A stretch of DNA of 64,000 nucleotides from Cristatella mucedo (GCA_009760855.2 WPIO01000081.1:1433001-1497000); one strand, 5' to 3'. Numbered from the stretch's first letter, positions 47,500 to 60,689 are shown. Notes: a model not told the origin generated them from the letters alone. A program made the numbers and translations.

Positions 47500-48580
47500 A
47501 TAGGATAGACGCGGACCACAGGGAGCTGTCAAATTAAAAACTGTACGGGCTGCTCGTTGAGAAGAAATGAGTGCGAATGCTGAACGTATGCATTAGGACT
47601 CCTTCCGCATCCAGAGGTAGTGACTACCTCTGCTGCCCCGGGCCTCGTGAACGTCTTCAGTCGCGTGATAGCTTTCGTTCTGCCTAAGCCCGTGAGAAAC
47701 ACCGCATCTACAGCACGCCGGGGTGGCCAAATTTGGAGTACGCTCCAAGCAAATATTAGGATCGCGGTTTGTCATGCATTAGGCGTCACAATGGTTTTAT
47801 GCCACCTTCTTAAGCTTCGGCTACGTCCAATGATGTTTGGGAAGGTGAAAGCCTTGGGTTGAGACTGGACCGATGACAGACTGGGGGACTCTAAAGTAGG
47901 CATGCGGCACCTACTATATGCGAGAGGCGAGCTTAATGCTTTCCAGCAATTGTGTCTTGCACGGAAAACAGTAGGCAGTCGACGTAGAAATGACTGCGCT
48001 ATGGGCCTGAACTCTAAAAATGACATATAGAATCAAGGACGGAACGTCACAGAACTCTGCAAGTGACGGATCGGTTCGAAAAGATCCGACTGCAATATGG
48101 CAAGGTCTCCAGTATTAAACGGATGTGACGTCGTGGCCTTATTCGTCAGACTCGCCATTGATCTCCGTCTCTTTTTTAGGAAATGGTGATCGATATTATA
48201 AAATTATGCGGGAAAGTCGAGGGGGACCAAATAAGCACAATTTCGCTTTCATCGTTTCGAGAGTACGGCTGTTGTTAATGCCGAGAAGATCGTTCACCTT
48301 TGATTGTACGACCTAATTTCCGAATTTTCGTAAACTCCCTGTAGGCGAATAATTTCCAATGCGTTCCAAGAGCGTTTGAAGGACTCTTATATACGATCAG
48401 TGGCAGTGGCTACGGCGTGCAGATTGGATGCTCAGGCAGGCCTCAGCCATAAGCCTTGCTCACGTTTGGCTGCGAGCCAAGTAACCAGGCACGCAGCCAT
48501 ACCTGCACGTCTGCCAGTCTGGCTTTTCCTGCTACGTAGCACTCCAAAATCCCTGCCTGCTTAGACAGGTAAGCCAAATC
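47500..48580. other. No gene recognised
   Basis: Unique-looking sequence; short frames only. Confidence 0.5.
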
Positions 48581-48584
48581 AGAA

Positions 48585-49110
48585 TTTGGTCCATGCACTT
48601 GTGACATCCCGTCTTGACTTCTGCGACTCGCTGCTTGCACGTCATTTGGTCTGTGCAATCGGGCACTTACGCTTGGTGCGGGGCTCGGCTCCCGGGCTTG
48701 TCTGACGTGAGCGGCGCAATAGCCGCAATACACCACTTCTCACCAGCCTGCACTGAGCTGCAGTCAAGCGGCATATCGACTTCAAGGTTCTGCCACTTTC
48801 TTTTTGGGTATTCTCTGACTCTCAAGTTTTCCTATCAGAACTAATCTTTTTTCACCAGGCTGGGCATCGCACCATCCGCTTTTCTCAATCAAATCTTTTG
48901 TATGCGCCTTCTACGAGCCCCAAGTCGTTTGGAGATTGTGCACCAATGCCTGTAACTCAATTCCGACTGACGTCACGGCATCGTTTGACGTGAACAAGTT
49001 TTAAAGAAGCTAAAACGCACCTGTTCCTGACAGCGCTTGCTGGATCCTTGTTAAGTCATTTTTTGCTTGTGCGTGCTTACACTGCGCATGTTATCATTAG
49101 CCATGTTGGC
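48585..49110 (+). mobile_element. LINE-A 3' region, degraded
   Basis: TTGTGACATCCCGTCTTGAC, CACCACTTCTCACCAGCCTG and GCATATCGACTTCAAGGTTC follow the LINE-A coding order seen at 38950-39150. Confidence 0.82.
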
Positions 49111-49284
49111 CTACTTCTTTTAGAGCACACGTTCAGTGCATAGAATGATAAAGGAAAGAAAAGCAAAGAAATCTCTCTGAAAAATGCAAAGAAAGCTCTC
49201 ACGCAAAGAAAACACTCTGAAAATTCTATACAAATATATTATCATCACCTTTTAACAATAACACAACGGGTAGCGGCTCTATAC

Positions 49285-49680
49285 GACGGAATTTAGTGGG
49301 TCCATGAGATTCGTCTTTTATGTGCTTATGCGCGCTGACACTTTGCATGCTGCATGCTAATCAAACTTGCTTTCACCACCTTGGTCCTGAGGTTGTGGGG
49401 TCGATCCCTGTGGTGGGCGATCCTTTATCACCGCTGCAAGCGGCAGTGATAGCCGTGAAGGCTCTTCTGTCGCTATACAAAAGAGGCTTTTGATTCAGCT
49501 AGGATTTATTTATTTACTTATTGCATGCTGACCCTGTGCATGTTGTCCCTAACCATTTTATTCTTTTGCTTATTGAGCATGCTACCACTAATCACTCGAT
49601 CGTGCTTCCTTTGCAGCAATTGTAAATCGCCTAGATAGTGATTGCGTTCTCTGAGGACGCTTTATCAAATGTATTATTAT
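49285..49680 (+). mobile_element. LINE-A 3' UTR, split by SINE-B
   Basis: TTTAGTGGGTCCATGAGATT starts the UTR; it is interrupted at about 49365-49520 and resumes with TTGCATGCTGACCCTGTGCA to a hairpin near 49635-49660 and ATTATTATT. Confidence 0.9.
49365..49520 (+). mobile_element. SINE-B nested in LINE-A 3' UTR
   Basis: B box GGGGTCGATCCC, CCGCTGCAAGCGGCAGTGAT, and tail ATTTATTTATTTACTTATT. The 5' head is weak. Confidence 0.88.
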
Positions 49681-50344
49681 TGAAACTAGTATACCGTCTA
49701 AGGCTTTAGCCTCATGTTATGAGAGGTAAAAAAGTGCTTCGTTGCAAGCAACTACTTCTTTGATATTTTCAGATAGCTTTCTCTTCTTTAAGTGCTATGT
49801 AGGCTTCATATGCTGTTTTCAATTAATCTAAGTCAGAAATCATATCTGTGGTCTGCCCATAACATTTCCGGTGAACCCGGAAGTTATGGCTCATTGCCTT
49901 CATTCTTGTAGCTTGCATCTACCCGGTCTCACTTGTGGACAGTTATCCATGACTTTCGAGAATTTAGGCGGAAATATTTACAGCATTGCAAAATTTACTT
50001 CAGCAATAATATTGGTCTGGCTTGGTGAGCGGATAACTCTGGTGAATTTAATGAAGGAAATGGTAAGAAGATGTACGTACGCAAAGAGACTAGCCCAATT
50101 CATCGAGTGTCAGCAAAACAGCACGTCTGCAGGCCATAGCAATTTAAAGATTATTTGAAGCATGCAAGAATTTTTAATTGTACGAAATGAAGTCATGGTG
50201 TGTAGTATCGCGTGTGTAGCTTGGGCTGTGCCAGTCCAACATGGCGAGGTCGATCTGAGCTGAGTCTATTTCCGTGAGTTGGAAATTAACATCTCTACCT
50301 TCTGTAGCATTTTCTGGATGTAGCTTGTTAATAATAGTAATACT

Positions 50345-50420
50345 AAAAATAATAATAAATTTGATAAAGCCCCCTCAGAGAAGTTAATCTCTTTCTAGGC
50401 ACTAGCTTGTGAAGGAATGC
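50345..50420 (-). mobile_element. LINE-A 3' tail fragment
   Basis: (AAT)n then GATAAAGCCCCCTCAGAGAA and TCTCTTTCTAGGCACT. Confidence 0.88.
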
Positions 50421-50989
50421 ACATTTACTTACAGCCTCAAACTGAAGCACATTTAGGAATGTTTTCATCAGAAGAATTCACAGGCCGCCATAAATGCAGT
50501 TTGAATAACCATCTGCGGAACAGCTTACTGCCCTGGCTAGCATTCTGTCGGTTCTTAGCTAATAGCTTCTACCGTTGCATGCTCTCTTTCCGGTTCCGGC
50601 CTTTCGACCTTCGAGAAAAGATCGTCTCTTATGATCACTGATACATGATATTTCGCGAGCATTCCCACGAGTTACCTGATTTGATCCACAGGATTCACTT
50701 CTTGAATCATGTGATGCCCTGCCCTTTGTTATCCTGCAAAAGTTGCAGCAGTTACAGTTGTAGTGCAATGCATGGGAGATTTGAAGTTGACCAATCAAAG
50801 TGCCTTGCCTATGTCGAGGTAGATGAGCGTTAGTGACTCTTACCTCCTTGTATCGGGCAGTGCGTGATTTCCCGTTGTAAGGTCTAAACCCGCAACCTGG
50901 GTGGTGAAGCACGGGTACATTATACTGCTGCTGTAAGAGCCGGCGGCAAAAGCTCGGAAAATTCAACAGCTTATTTCATTTACGAAGCG

Positions 50990-51130
50990 GATGCTGATGA
51001 GTTTAGTAGCTTGCACGAAATTGGTACCCGTAAATTGAGAGATTTCCTTCTGCAGTGTTCAAACCTACGACCCAGTTGGGTAAGTGCCAGAAACCTATCC
51101 GCTAAGTTAGACCGCTCGCGTAGGGTGTTA
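50990..51130 (-). mobile_element. Possible third tRNA-derived SINE
   Basis: On the minus strand an A-box-like CTAACTTAGCGGATAGG (51111-51095) and a B-box-like GTAGGTTTGAACAC (51068-51055) are about 40 bp apart, with a small CCCAACTGGG variable-arm-like hairpin between. Only one copy was seen, so it could be a decayed tRNA gene. Confidence 0.35.
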
Positions 51131-51499
51131 GTTTGGGTGCCGCAAGAGCGTAAGGATAAAGCGATTGTTGAGTAATTAACACTGCTTTCAGCGCTACCCA
51201 CGTATGGCGAGTGAAAAACTTGATTGGCTCGCGAGAAAGACAGCAAGGGACAACATCGATGGCGACTGTTTTGTGCACAAGAGTTGACAGGCGAGAAAGT
51301 ACCTGTTGTTGATGTGTTCCCGTGTGAAATCTCTAACGTGCACAGATCTAAATTGACCTTGCAGCTACAAAACATGATTTTCAAGCAGCTTAACTTGCCT
51401 TCACAGCGGAGCTCTGCCAACATTGGCAGCTTCATTGGCGTCCTAGGAAAAGCCTACTCATTTAGATGCTCAGATCGTCTGCTCGTCTGAACAGTATCC

Positions 51500-52670
51500 G
51501 CCTGCCGGCTTCTATAAATCATTCTCAGCTATTGCTAATGGACGTTAGCGTATGACGAGCTTGTTCTCGACTCGTCACTCGCAGGAGTTATCATCCCACC
51601 CATTAAGCCCCGCCCATTAGGAAGTGCTTAGAAGCATGCTCTAAAATCTAGCGGGAATGGTGTCGGAAGAAGCTGAATAGACTTCCGTTCATGGCGGCAC
51701 ACGCGAGCCGAGATTTTTATTTAGGAATGCATGGAACGCCTCTGGACTATCAATTGCGAGCCAGCACAATGTTAATTGCGGGTTCTAGACCTAAAGGTCG
51801 CGTGTGACCGATATTCACAGAAGTAGCACCTCGAAGCACATGAAGCGAAGTGTGTGATCAATCTTCAGTACACACTTATTCAGGCCGCTTGACGTATACA
51901 ATCCCGATCAATACTGTCCGTCAGTCAGGAATCAATGCGTACCCCTGCATGCGAATACCTAGTTGTTCACCTTGCTGCAACCGTCTCTGCAGTAGTATCC
52001 GACATTCACAGGCTCATATACCATAAGGAGACCGACAGTCTTTAATGTGATTATCGTACAGCCGTTTCTGACTGTTAAAAAATACAAGCACCACGAGCCA
52101 ACACTGCCGGGCATTAGACCGTAATATAGATCGATTTTGACTAGCTGTCAGTGTTTTACTGCCTCCTCATAAAATGGCCGCCCTCGGCTGGTCAATAAAA
52201 GAAATCAAGCACAAAGGCTTCTCTTTTATCGGTCGGGTCACTGGCACTTAGTCGGACTTCAACTGGCAAGCTCATCGATTGTTAGCCACCATCTCGTATG
52301 CCATTTGGAACGGTCTGAAACTTGTCTGCTATTGGTGCCTAAAAAAACATGGACGAGCGAACGTACGTTCACAGTGGCGAAGAATAGACTTGCCACCCTG
52401 TAGCCAGGAGCCATCTTGCCAGTCAAGACCAGCGCGCCTTGTATCAGGCACGATTGCTGCCAGTGATGCACGATCGACCGTGCCGATGAGACTCTAAGCT
52501 AAGCGGACTCACCGGCAAGCATCTAGAAACGCAAGAGAAATCTAGTAACTGTGAGTCTGGGCATTAGGTAAAATCCACTCGCCATTACAAACATGCAAAT
52601 TTGGCAACCGTACTATGGCGCGACCACAGTAGCTGGTGACACGCTAATATCGCCTATTCGAGTATGTTAA
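51500..52670. other. No gene recognised
   Basis: Unique-looking sequence with short frames only. Confidence 0.5.
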
Positions 52671-52679
52671 GGGACTCGC

Positions 52680-52800
52680 CTCAACTAAGGTCTAGACTCG
52701 TGTATCCTTAAGTCTGGGGTCGGAGGCTCGAGCCCCGTGGCACATGTGAAGCTCGTGAATATAAATTAAGCTTTCGCAGGGCACTATGCTAATCGGTTGT
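52680..52800 (+). mobile_element. SINE-A, degraded
   Basis: GTCGGAGGCTCGAGCCCCGT B-box region and a decayed hairpin (ATAAATTAAGCTTTCGCAGG). Confidence 0.75.
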
Positions 52801-52989
52801 GTTAAATTATTGTCCCCAATCCTAGCTCAAAGTTAAGCAAAATAAACAATTTTGTTTACACTTTCATGCAGACATCCGGCGACTTTCGCAAACAAGCATT
52901 TCGCCAACTTAATCAAAACGAGACGAGAAATTCTTGGAACAGCAGTCAGCGCTAGACGGAAGCGTAGAGACGTCTCCGTCACGGCGCAG

Positions 52990-53650
52990 CCGTCAGAATA
53001 AAGTGCACAGCCAAGTCGCTCGTGGCTTTGAATTGCCGAAGCGTGGAGGACAGTCATCGGATGCGTAATCAGTAATGTCGGCGGCTAGGAAGCTTGTAGG
53101 GCTGACACCAACAAACATTTGCATGTCGTCAGAGCTGCTTAGCAAGCATAGGCACCACAGTCCGTTACATGATAATGTTACATGAAATTCTAGATTGTGC
53201 TTAGCAATCACATCGGCAAGAGGAAGAGCGTAAACCGTAAAACGAACCGGACCAAGCACGGAGCCTTCAGGTACCCTATATGTCAGAGGTACCTCTGATG
53301 ATCTTTGTCCATTCACATCGATACTCTGGAGTCTCCCACTGAGGTAGGACCAGAACCATCGCAGAGCAGTGCCAGCGATGCACAGGCGAGATGACAATTG
53401 TTCAAGAAGGACTTGGTGATTAATAGTATCAAAAGCTGCCGTATGATCGAGCAAAACAAGCAGAAGTAATCTACTTAAGTCTGCATTCCTAAGTAGGTTG
53501 TTATGCACCCGAAGAAATGCTGACTCACTTGAGCGATAAGCTCTAAAATCAGACTGGAATTTACCAGCTAGGTTTGAAGTTTCAAGATATAAGTTTAGCT
53601 GGTCTGCCATGACGGTTCCAGTGTTAGTAAGAACCTCCCACATCCTGCGT
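52990..53650 (-). mobile_element. LINE-A reverse-transcriptase core
   Basis: A 216-codon minus frame (53643-52993) contains reverse-transcriptase blocks: FQSDFRAYRSSESAFLRVHN, LLDHTAAFDTINHQVLLEQL, VPEGSVLGPVRFTVYALPLA and SSDDMQMFV in place of YADD. It has no stop over this length but has lost motif residues (Q to E in VPQG, and the Tyr-Ala of YADD), so it is an inactive fragment. Confidence 0.88.
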
Positions 53651-54511
53651 TCACCCTATCAGCAGGTTGGCTGTCAAACCTACAACTCTCAAGTTAAAAG
53701 CGCTGATTAGCACTCGTTTCGATAATAGCTTACTCACCGTGCCTCAAGATGTTGCAAAAAGTCGACAGGCGACCGTTACTAAGGTAGAATTTAAATTCGA
53801 AATAGAAGCGTCTGCCGGGCCGTCTACATTCCGACTAAAATGCAGGGTACTTTATCGCCATCGCTCACTTATTGGACAGCCACTTAAGTGCTGCCCGTTA
53901 AATGTCCACTAGCTAAAAACCAAGGGATTACTTGAATGCAATCAAGCTGTCCAGGAGAAGCTCGATCTATTTTTGCTGACCAAAACGTGGATGACGTCAT
54001 TCTCCTGTAGCTCTATATCTGGGACTACGCCCCCCCCCCAGGTTCTCTTTCTTTCAGTCAACGCGATGTAATAGGTTGATGCGGGATTGACATTTTTGGT
54101 CGTGAATTGTTTGGTTACAAGAAATGTGGTGTTTTGCACCCGCCACCGTTTGAATCAGTTGCGATCAGGTCCTCATCAAAGACAGTAACTGTTATTGTTG
54201 TGATTTACCTCCTCCTTATGTGACCTCCTTCTGGCTGTCTACACTTGTTTTTAGAGGAGTTTTCGGAGTTCCTCACTAAAGTATTTTAGTGTGGCAGGCC
54301 ATTAGTGATTGCAGGAGACTTCAACATTCACGTTGACAACCCAAGCAACCTTAAGATCCCCTCATTTCTTGAATGTCTGGAGAACTCTGGTTTGGTTCAA
54401 TACGTTGATCATTCCACTGACGTCGGTGGCCATATCCTGGTTCTCATTTTCGCTTAGAATATCGGCCTCACTGACCTTGTTGTATGCCCGCTGACCCAAT
54501 TGGATCGTTGT

Positions 54512-54544
54512 TGGTACAGCGGTTAAGGGGCTCGCCCCGACCAA
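54512..54544 (+). mobile_element. SINE-A head only
   Basis: GGTACAGCGGTTAAGGGGCT then CGCCCCGACC; the B box and tail are absent. Confidence 0.7.
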
Positions 54545-54669
54545 CGAGGCACCCAGACTCAACCGACTGCCTGACCAACCTCACTGACGCAGTGAGCATG
54601 GCACTTAGGATTGCTCTTGATGAGCCTGTAAATTCTTTCCGTATGCATAGTCATGGAGACGCCACGCTT

Positions 54670-54810
54670 GTTTTGGCCCAGTGGTTCAGGTGCTCTCCCC
54701 GACAAAGGTTTGCCGAGGTCGTGGGCTCGAGCCCTGTGGCATATGTGAATCACCTGAATAGAGGTTAAGTTTTCTTAGGGCTCTATACAAAAACAAATTA
54801 TATTTAAATT
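54670..54810 (+). mobile_element. SINE-A nested in LINE-B
   Basis: A box TGGCCCAGTGGTTCAGGTGC, B box GGGCTCGAGCCC, tail to AAATTATATTTAAATTG. LINE-B linker sequence flanks it on both sides. Confidence 0.9.
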
Positions 54811-55477
54811 GTTTTCATTTCCTTTCAATTTACAAAAACCTTCAGAAGATGCGCTGTATTTACATGCAGGCTTGAACGCCGTATTCAGAAGTCTAGGTGT
54901 GCGACAGCCCTCAGCACTACCTGTCGTCGGGCGCGAACGAGCAACAAGCCTGCTGGCTCCAAGAGAACTCTTTACTCTCCAAACCACGCCGGCAAAGCCT
55001 AGCCTACGCGCTCTAGACGGCTGCCGGCATCGAGGGATCTAGTCATCCCCTCCTTGTACTCCTTCGGCAGCCCTTATGTTTCACGCATGCGTTGTTTTTC
55101 GCACTGTCGGGTCATTGTTTGTTCCGAACCCACCCAACAGTTGGCTGCAATTTTTGGTAGACGGACGTCCCCACAGATGCCACCCGATGCATGGATTTGG
55201 ACCGGACTACCGAGTCGTATGCCGAGTCGTATGCCGAGTCGTCGTCTGCCCTTCCACCGCTGGTGAGCCTGCAGCTGCTTAGGCACTCTGAATCCTCGTA
55301 GGGTCTCCACCCAGTACCCGCAGGCAGCAAGAGTCGTGTTTCCCCACAGTGTGATGAAGATTTAGTCAATGTCAAAGACTTCCTTCAATTCTACAACCGG
55401 AAGCTTAGCAAAGCCAATGCATCTTTTCTCACTGCAAACTAAAGTCCTGCCAGTCAGACCCAAAAAACGTATAATAA

Positions 55478-55572
55478 TAACAATAATGCACTTGATAAAG
55501 CGCCCTCAGAGAACTCAATCTCTTTCTAGGCGCTTCACATTTGCTGCAAAGGGAGTTATAAGATGGTGAAAG
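55478..55572 (-). mobile_element. LINE-A tail nested in LINE-B
   Basis: ATAATAATAACAATAATGCA, GATAAAGCGCCCTCAGAGAA, TTTGCTGCAAAGGGAG. Confidence 0.9.
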
Positions 55573-57099
55573 TTTGCTGGCCGAAGTTGACGGTGAAAGT
55601 TTGCGGCGAAGTCTCACTCCCCAGATATTTTAGGCTCGGCCAAAAATATTTGGCCATCTTTACTGGATAAAGTTATGCACATTCGTTTCTCCATGAAGCC
55701 CCTTCCGACTAAAGCTATTGCTGAATAGCAACGTGTGGCCTTTCTTAAAAGATTTTCGGCGTTTCTTCGTGCGATGTTGCTACCTTAATAAGTTATAGTA
55801 AAAAGAGCTCGTCTCCTCAAGATCCTACGCCAGCATGTCTGTAGTCTTCACTGGCAGACAAACTTAGCCAGCCGTAACTGAGATTTTCAACGGTTCTCTG
55901 GAAAAAGAGTTTGCATCCAATTTCTTTACATCTGCCATCATCAGATTGATATTTAAAAAGCATGGGTTAGATAAAAGTCTATGCAAACTATTGCCAAGTT
56001 TCTCATCTTTTTTTTTCAAAGACTCTTAAAAATTTTGGCCGTAAGCAGATAGTAAAAAGAATGGTAGCGCGCATTGAAAACAAAGAAAGTTCAGAAGAAT
56101 TTCAATCGGGGCTCCAGCGGCAGCACTCCACTGAAACTGCTCTCCTCCGTGGAACTAGTGACATCCTATTCAGCAAAGATGACGGGTATGTCACTGTCCT
56201 AGCACTGCTTGGTCTATCAGCTCCTTTCGACACTATCGATCGCAATATCCTACTTGAACAATTGAAAACAATGATCGATCTGGTAGACGAGGCACTGTTG
56301 TGGTTTAAATCTTACTTATCCGATCGTGTTCAATCCGTATCATGTAGGAGTCTGGTCTCATCCACCAGACCAGTCACCTGCGCAGTCCCACAAGGGTCCG
56401 TCCTCGGTTCCTTGCTGTTCCCAATTTATACTCAGCCTCTGGAAAAAGTTATCAAGGCCCATGGAATAGGCTATGACTTTTAGATTGACGATACTCAGCT
56501 GTATTTTTAATTCAAACAGTCGGAGTCTGCTGCAGCAACTGATAAACTGAATGCTTGCCTTGCCGACATTCGATCCAGGATGTCGGTAATGCTCTGAAAC
56601 CGAACGACGAGAAAGCACAGCTGCTGTTCACAGGAAACCCCAAGCGTGTGGCTTGCCTAGAATGCTTCTCTGTTCTCATAGGTGATGCTGTTTTGCGACC
56701 ATCACCATGTGCTCGAAAAAAATATCGTCGTCTTCGACAGCTGCCCAAGTTTTGAAAGCTTCATCACGAAGACTGCTTCCACAGCTAGCCATCACGTCCG
56801 ATCCCTATCTAAGATTCGAATCTGTCCTCTACGGTGCTTGCAAAGAATTTAACTGGCTCCTTTAGGTCTGTCTCGACAAGAACCCGTACGGTCGACCTTA
56901 GCAAGCCCTTATTGGCTTAGGCTGCAGCGGTTTAAAGGGCAGAGTACCCACTCGTATGCGACGTGAACGAACGCAGGCTCCTATGCGGTGCTACTCTCGC
57001 GCCAATATTCTGGATGCCGCTGGAGGTGTTGCCGTCTCCCAATCTCATTGCGGACATTTAAGCGCGATGGGCTAGTCTGCTGACATCACGAAATGCACG

Positions 57100-57349
57100 A
57101 ATTTACGTACAGCGTCTCGAGCGAGTGAGCTCTGCAACATCTGCAGGCGCAGCAGCAGCATCGGCGGGATGACCAAGACGAGCTGGTGCAGCTGCTTCGA
57201 GCTACCAGCTCGAGTGCTGCGCGCCGTTGACGCACACTGTTGCTTTGCAAGCTTCCATGCATGAGCGAAGTCACTAAATTCAACTTAATCGTGCGCAAAT
57301 GCCTCGTGCAAGCTCATAGAGCATCTGTCGGCATCAGCAATGACGTTCA

Positions 57350-57393
<44 letters not shown>

Positions 57394-58320
57394 AGCAGCT
57401 GCTGCTGCTGCCGCTGCTGCTGGGCGACGAGGGCAACTCGCTAATGAGTAACGTGCGGGCGACGAGTTTCGCCGGACACCTTAGGCAGTTTCCGGTCATT
57501 AGTTGCTGCGGCCTGTCTTCCGACTTCCGACCTTCGGTTTCCGACTGGGAACTCGCACTCGCTTGCGCGTGCGGCCGCCTGTCTAACCAGCGAGCGAGAG
57601 GAGGGAGCGCGGCGAGCGGCTCCGCCAATCAGCCAGCCAGCCTGCGACTAGCGGGGCAACTCGGTGGCCACTGGATCGCGGCTGGCCGCGACCATTTAAA
57701 GCCGGCTTCGTCGCCCGACGGATTGACGCATAGGGTGACGGTCAGCTGCCGAGTGCCACTCTCGCGTACAGTGCATGCGACGCATTCGGTAGCCGACATA
57801 CGGACTCGGAAGCCGATGCGACGGTGGGCCACGCGTTCAGGTGGACGCCAGCAGCGAGCTCGGCGACTGGCGGTCAGTCGCCGAGCGGAGACGCCACAAG
57901 CTAAGAGCTGCTGTTGGAAAGCGGCATCGGTCGATCTGCGCTTAGCGTTCTAGAAAAAAGCCCCTCGGACAAAACTGAGCCGTGCAAATCCGCGCGCGGT
58001 TCTCCGCTTTCACGGGCTACCGCCCGACACATGGCGTGCACGCGCTGCGACCAGACGACCGATTGTGTTTGCTCTGAGACCAGACCGCCGCTCATTAATC
58101 GACGCTGCTCGTGCGCTCGCTCGCATCGAACGCGTCACGGAAACCACATGCTCGACGCATTCGTCGCAGAGAAGCAAACATTGCGCGGCACCCGTTTCGC
58201 TCGTGCGCCACATCTTGGGGAAAGTTCATCGCGCGCGGGTGGCTGATTTTACGCATCCCTGGAGAGAAAGCGCGCGTTCGTTACGCCGACTTGATTAAGG
58301 CGTGCTCGAGGTCGATAGCC
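57100..58320. other. Long CpG-rich block with (CCG)n, no gene recognised
   Basis: Contains a CCG run at 57350-57391 followed by CAG/CTG triplets. A 237-codon + frame (57240-57953) is Pro/Leu-rich at the repeat and otherwise unremarkable. Confidence 0.45.
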
Positions 58321-58619
58321 ATGGCCGGCGCCACCATGGGGCAAAACGAGGCAATATCAGCAACAGCCTGTAACTGCTTAAGTTTTACTTTCTCTCTTAA
58401 CTCACCTCATTTCTACCTAGTCGAATCCACATATCTTCGTTTCTCCATATCTCTATATGCAGTGGTGAAGCTAAACATTTTATCTGGGAATAATAAGACC
58501 TGCAAAATGTTTATATAAGGAGCAATGCTCGCAGTATTTTCATGTTAGGGGTAAGACTCATGAGTAACAAGCAATGGTAGCTCCATGTCATAGTTTTCCT
58601 TTTACACGACCTCTATATC

Positions 58620-58912
58620 TCCATGCCTTCGTCTTCATCTATCTCTGCATCTCTGTCACTATCTCTACCGTTAGTATATAATATGCGTCCCTCTCTCTCT
58701 CTCTACCTCTATATCTACGTCTATTCTACGCGTCCCTCTCTCTTTCTGGCCATTGTTATTTCATCTTCATTATCGCTCTCACCTTTTATATTTGCTTCCT
58801 GTTCAGTTAGTTGCAAGCTTTTCTCTGTCTCTTTACCCTCCCATCTCGGCCTATCTGCCCTTGCTAATACATGCCTATCTTTCACTGTTTTTTTTCATTG
58901 CCCTCCTTCTGT

Positions 58913-58944
<32 letters not shown>

Positions 58945-58952
58945 TTCCTCTT

Positions 58953-58991
<39 letters not shown>

Positions 58992-59042
58992 GCTCTCTCT
59001 CCATTCTCTTCTCTCTCTCTCTCCCTCTCTTCCGCAATCCCA

Positions 59043-59104
<62 letters not shown>

Positions 59105-59475
59105 TTCCCTCCCTCCCCTTCTCCCCCTCTCTCTCGCTCGCTCCCTCCCCTTTTCTCTCTCTCTCTCTCCCCCTCTCTCTCTCTCTCTCTCTCTCCCCCT
59201 CTCTCTCTCTCTCTCTTCCTCCCCTTCTTTCTCTTTCTCCCTCTTCCCCTCCCTCCCTCCCTCCCTTCCCTTCTCTCTCTCTCTCTCTTCCTCCCCTTCT
59301 CTCTCTCTCTCTCTTCCTCCCCTCCTCTCTCTCTCTCTCTTCCTCCCCTCCTCTCTCTCGCTCGCTCTCTCAGTCTCTATATCTTCAGCTTCCTCTCTTT
59401 CTGACTTGCTTGCTTCTGGTCCCTTTCCCTCAACCAGGTCTCTCTGTCTCACTCCAGATCTCTCTCTCTCTCGTC
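58620..59475 (+). repeat. Long C/T-rich region
   Basis: About 850 bp, mainly CTCTCT with TCCC and CTTCC variants. The long Ser/Leu frames are artefacts. Confidence 0.95.
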
Positions 59476-60102
59476 ATGCAACGGTCTCCAAGGGCTTCGC
59501 CTTTAATTTGGTATTCAGATATATCTCCCGAACGTAAGCTTTTCTCAGCTCTGCCGCCGCTTTGCGCTATTTTCGCTTCAGCTGCCTCTATGAAGAGAGG
59601 AGAGCGTCTCTGCGCTTAAACGCATCACATAATCTCGCGCGTATTTCCTTTGTTTGCCGTGTCTTCCTTAGCCGCACTCTTACTTCTCAGATTTCGCTCT
59701 CTTCTCCTGCCATTCTAGTTCGCGTGCGCATGCTTGCTCGCCCCCTCATTCCCATCACTCCGTCCACCAGTCACGCCTGCCACGCTGCAGCTCATCTCAC
59801 TTCCTGTTTCTGCTGCTAGTCCTCCTTGATTGTGCTATTCTGGATCTCCAAGACAACACTGAGCAGGCGCCTTTCTAATGCACGGGCGCGCTGAAAGAAA
59901 ATAGATTAGCTAGCCTCGAGGAGGTAGAGCACTCACGCTCTGAGCACGCACTCGCTTTCGCCGCCTGCCTGGCGTTCGGGTCTCGGTGAGGCGCGAACGA
60001 ACGAGTTCCGGACTCGTGGGCGGTAATGGCCTCGCGCCAAATTGCCGAAGCCAACAGCACGGTCGCGGCGCAAGCCAAGTCGCTGCAGGTCACATGCGAC
60101 AG

Positions 60103-60106
60103 AGGG

Positions 60107-60187
<81 letters not shown>
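60103..60187 (+). repeat. (GA)n microsatellite
   Basis: About 84 bp of GA, the main purine-rich simple repeat on the + strand in this window. Confidence 0.97.
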
Positions 60188-60689
60188 AAGTCTGTCCGAG
60201 GATACTAACCACTCGCACGCTCCACTAATTAAATTGCCCGACGCGGGAAAATTTGCCGATGTGTGCTTATGTTTGCCGACGCGCCTATTCGATTACCTCG
60301 CACGAGATGCACGGAGCGTTTAATCAATGGCTCTCTATCTTGGCCGGAGATAGGACGATCCTCTTACGAAGGGGTGTTCGGCCTTCTTCGACGGAGACCG
60401 CGGCAAAATTTTTAAGCTGGAAAACCGGAGGATGCGCCTAGTGTCACGGCTCCTAGCTGGCTATGAGCATTCTTCGTCGAACGCTTCACTTCGCGAAACG
60501 CTACTGCGCGTGAGCCTGAATTCCTTGTCGTCGCAGCTACGACTTCCAAGCGAGCGCCGCAATCTCCGCTACCACCGCTACCGCCGCCGCCGCCGCCGAC
60601 GCATCCGACGCCCGGCCGTGGCGCTTTCGTAGTGTGCCGAGCTACTCTCGTGGGACCTGGATGACTAGCACGGCGGCGGGAGGGGTAGT

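Larger units (their letters stand above)
53660..56890 (+). mobile_element. LINE-B, second long copy, with insertions
   Basis: Collinear with the copy at 18930: CTTATTGGACAGCCACTTAA at 53871, endonuclease remnant GDFNIHVDNPSN at about 54320, linker, and reverse-transcriptase frame 56061-56483 with LSAPFDTIDRNILLEQL and VPQGSVLGSLLFPIYTQPL. The catalytic site has a stop just before IDDTQLY. It extends further 5' than the other copy. SINE-A (54670) and a LINE-A tail (55478) are inserted in it. Confidence 0.9.

Noticed and set aside
57240-57953. 237-codon frame with a Pro run and a Leu run
   Set aside because: It spans a CCG repeat in CpG-rich DNA; composition is unconstrained, there is no recognisable domain, and overlapping frames are equally open.
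58623-59619. 304- and 288-codon Ser/Leu-rich frames
   Set aside because: They translate the long C/T-rich tract.
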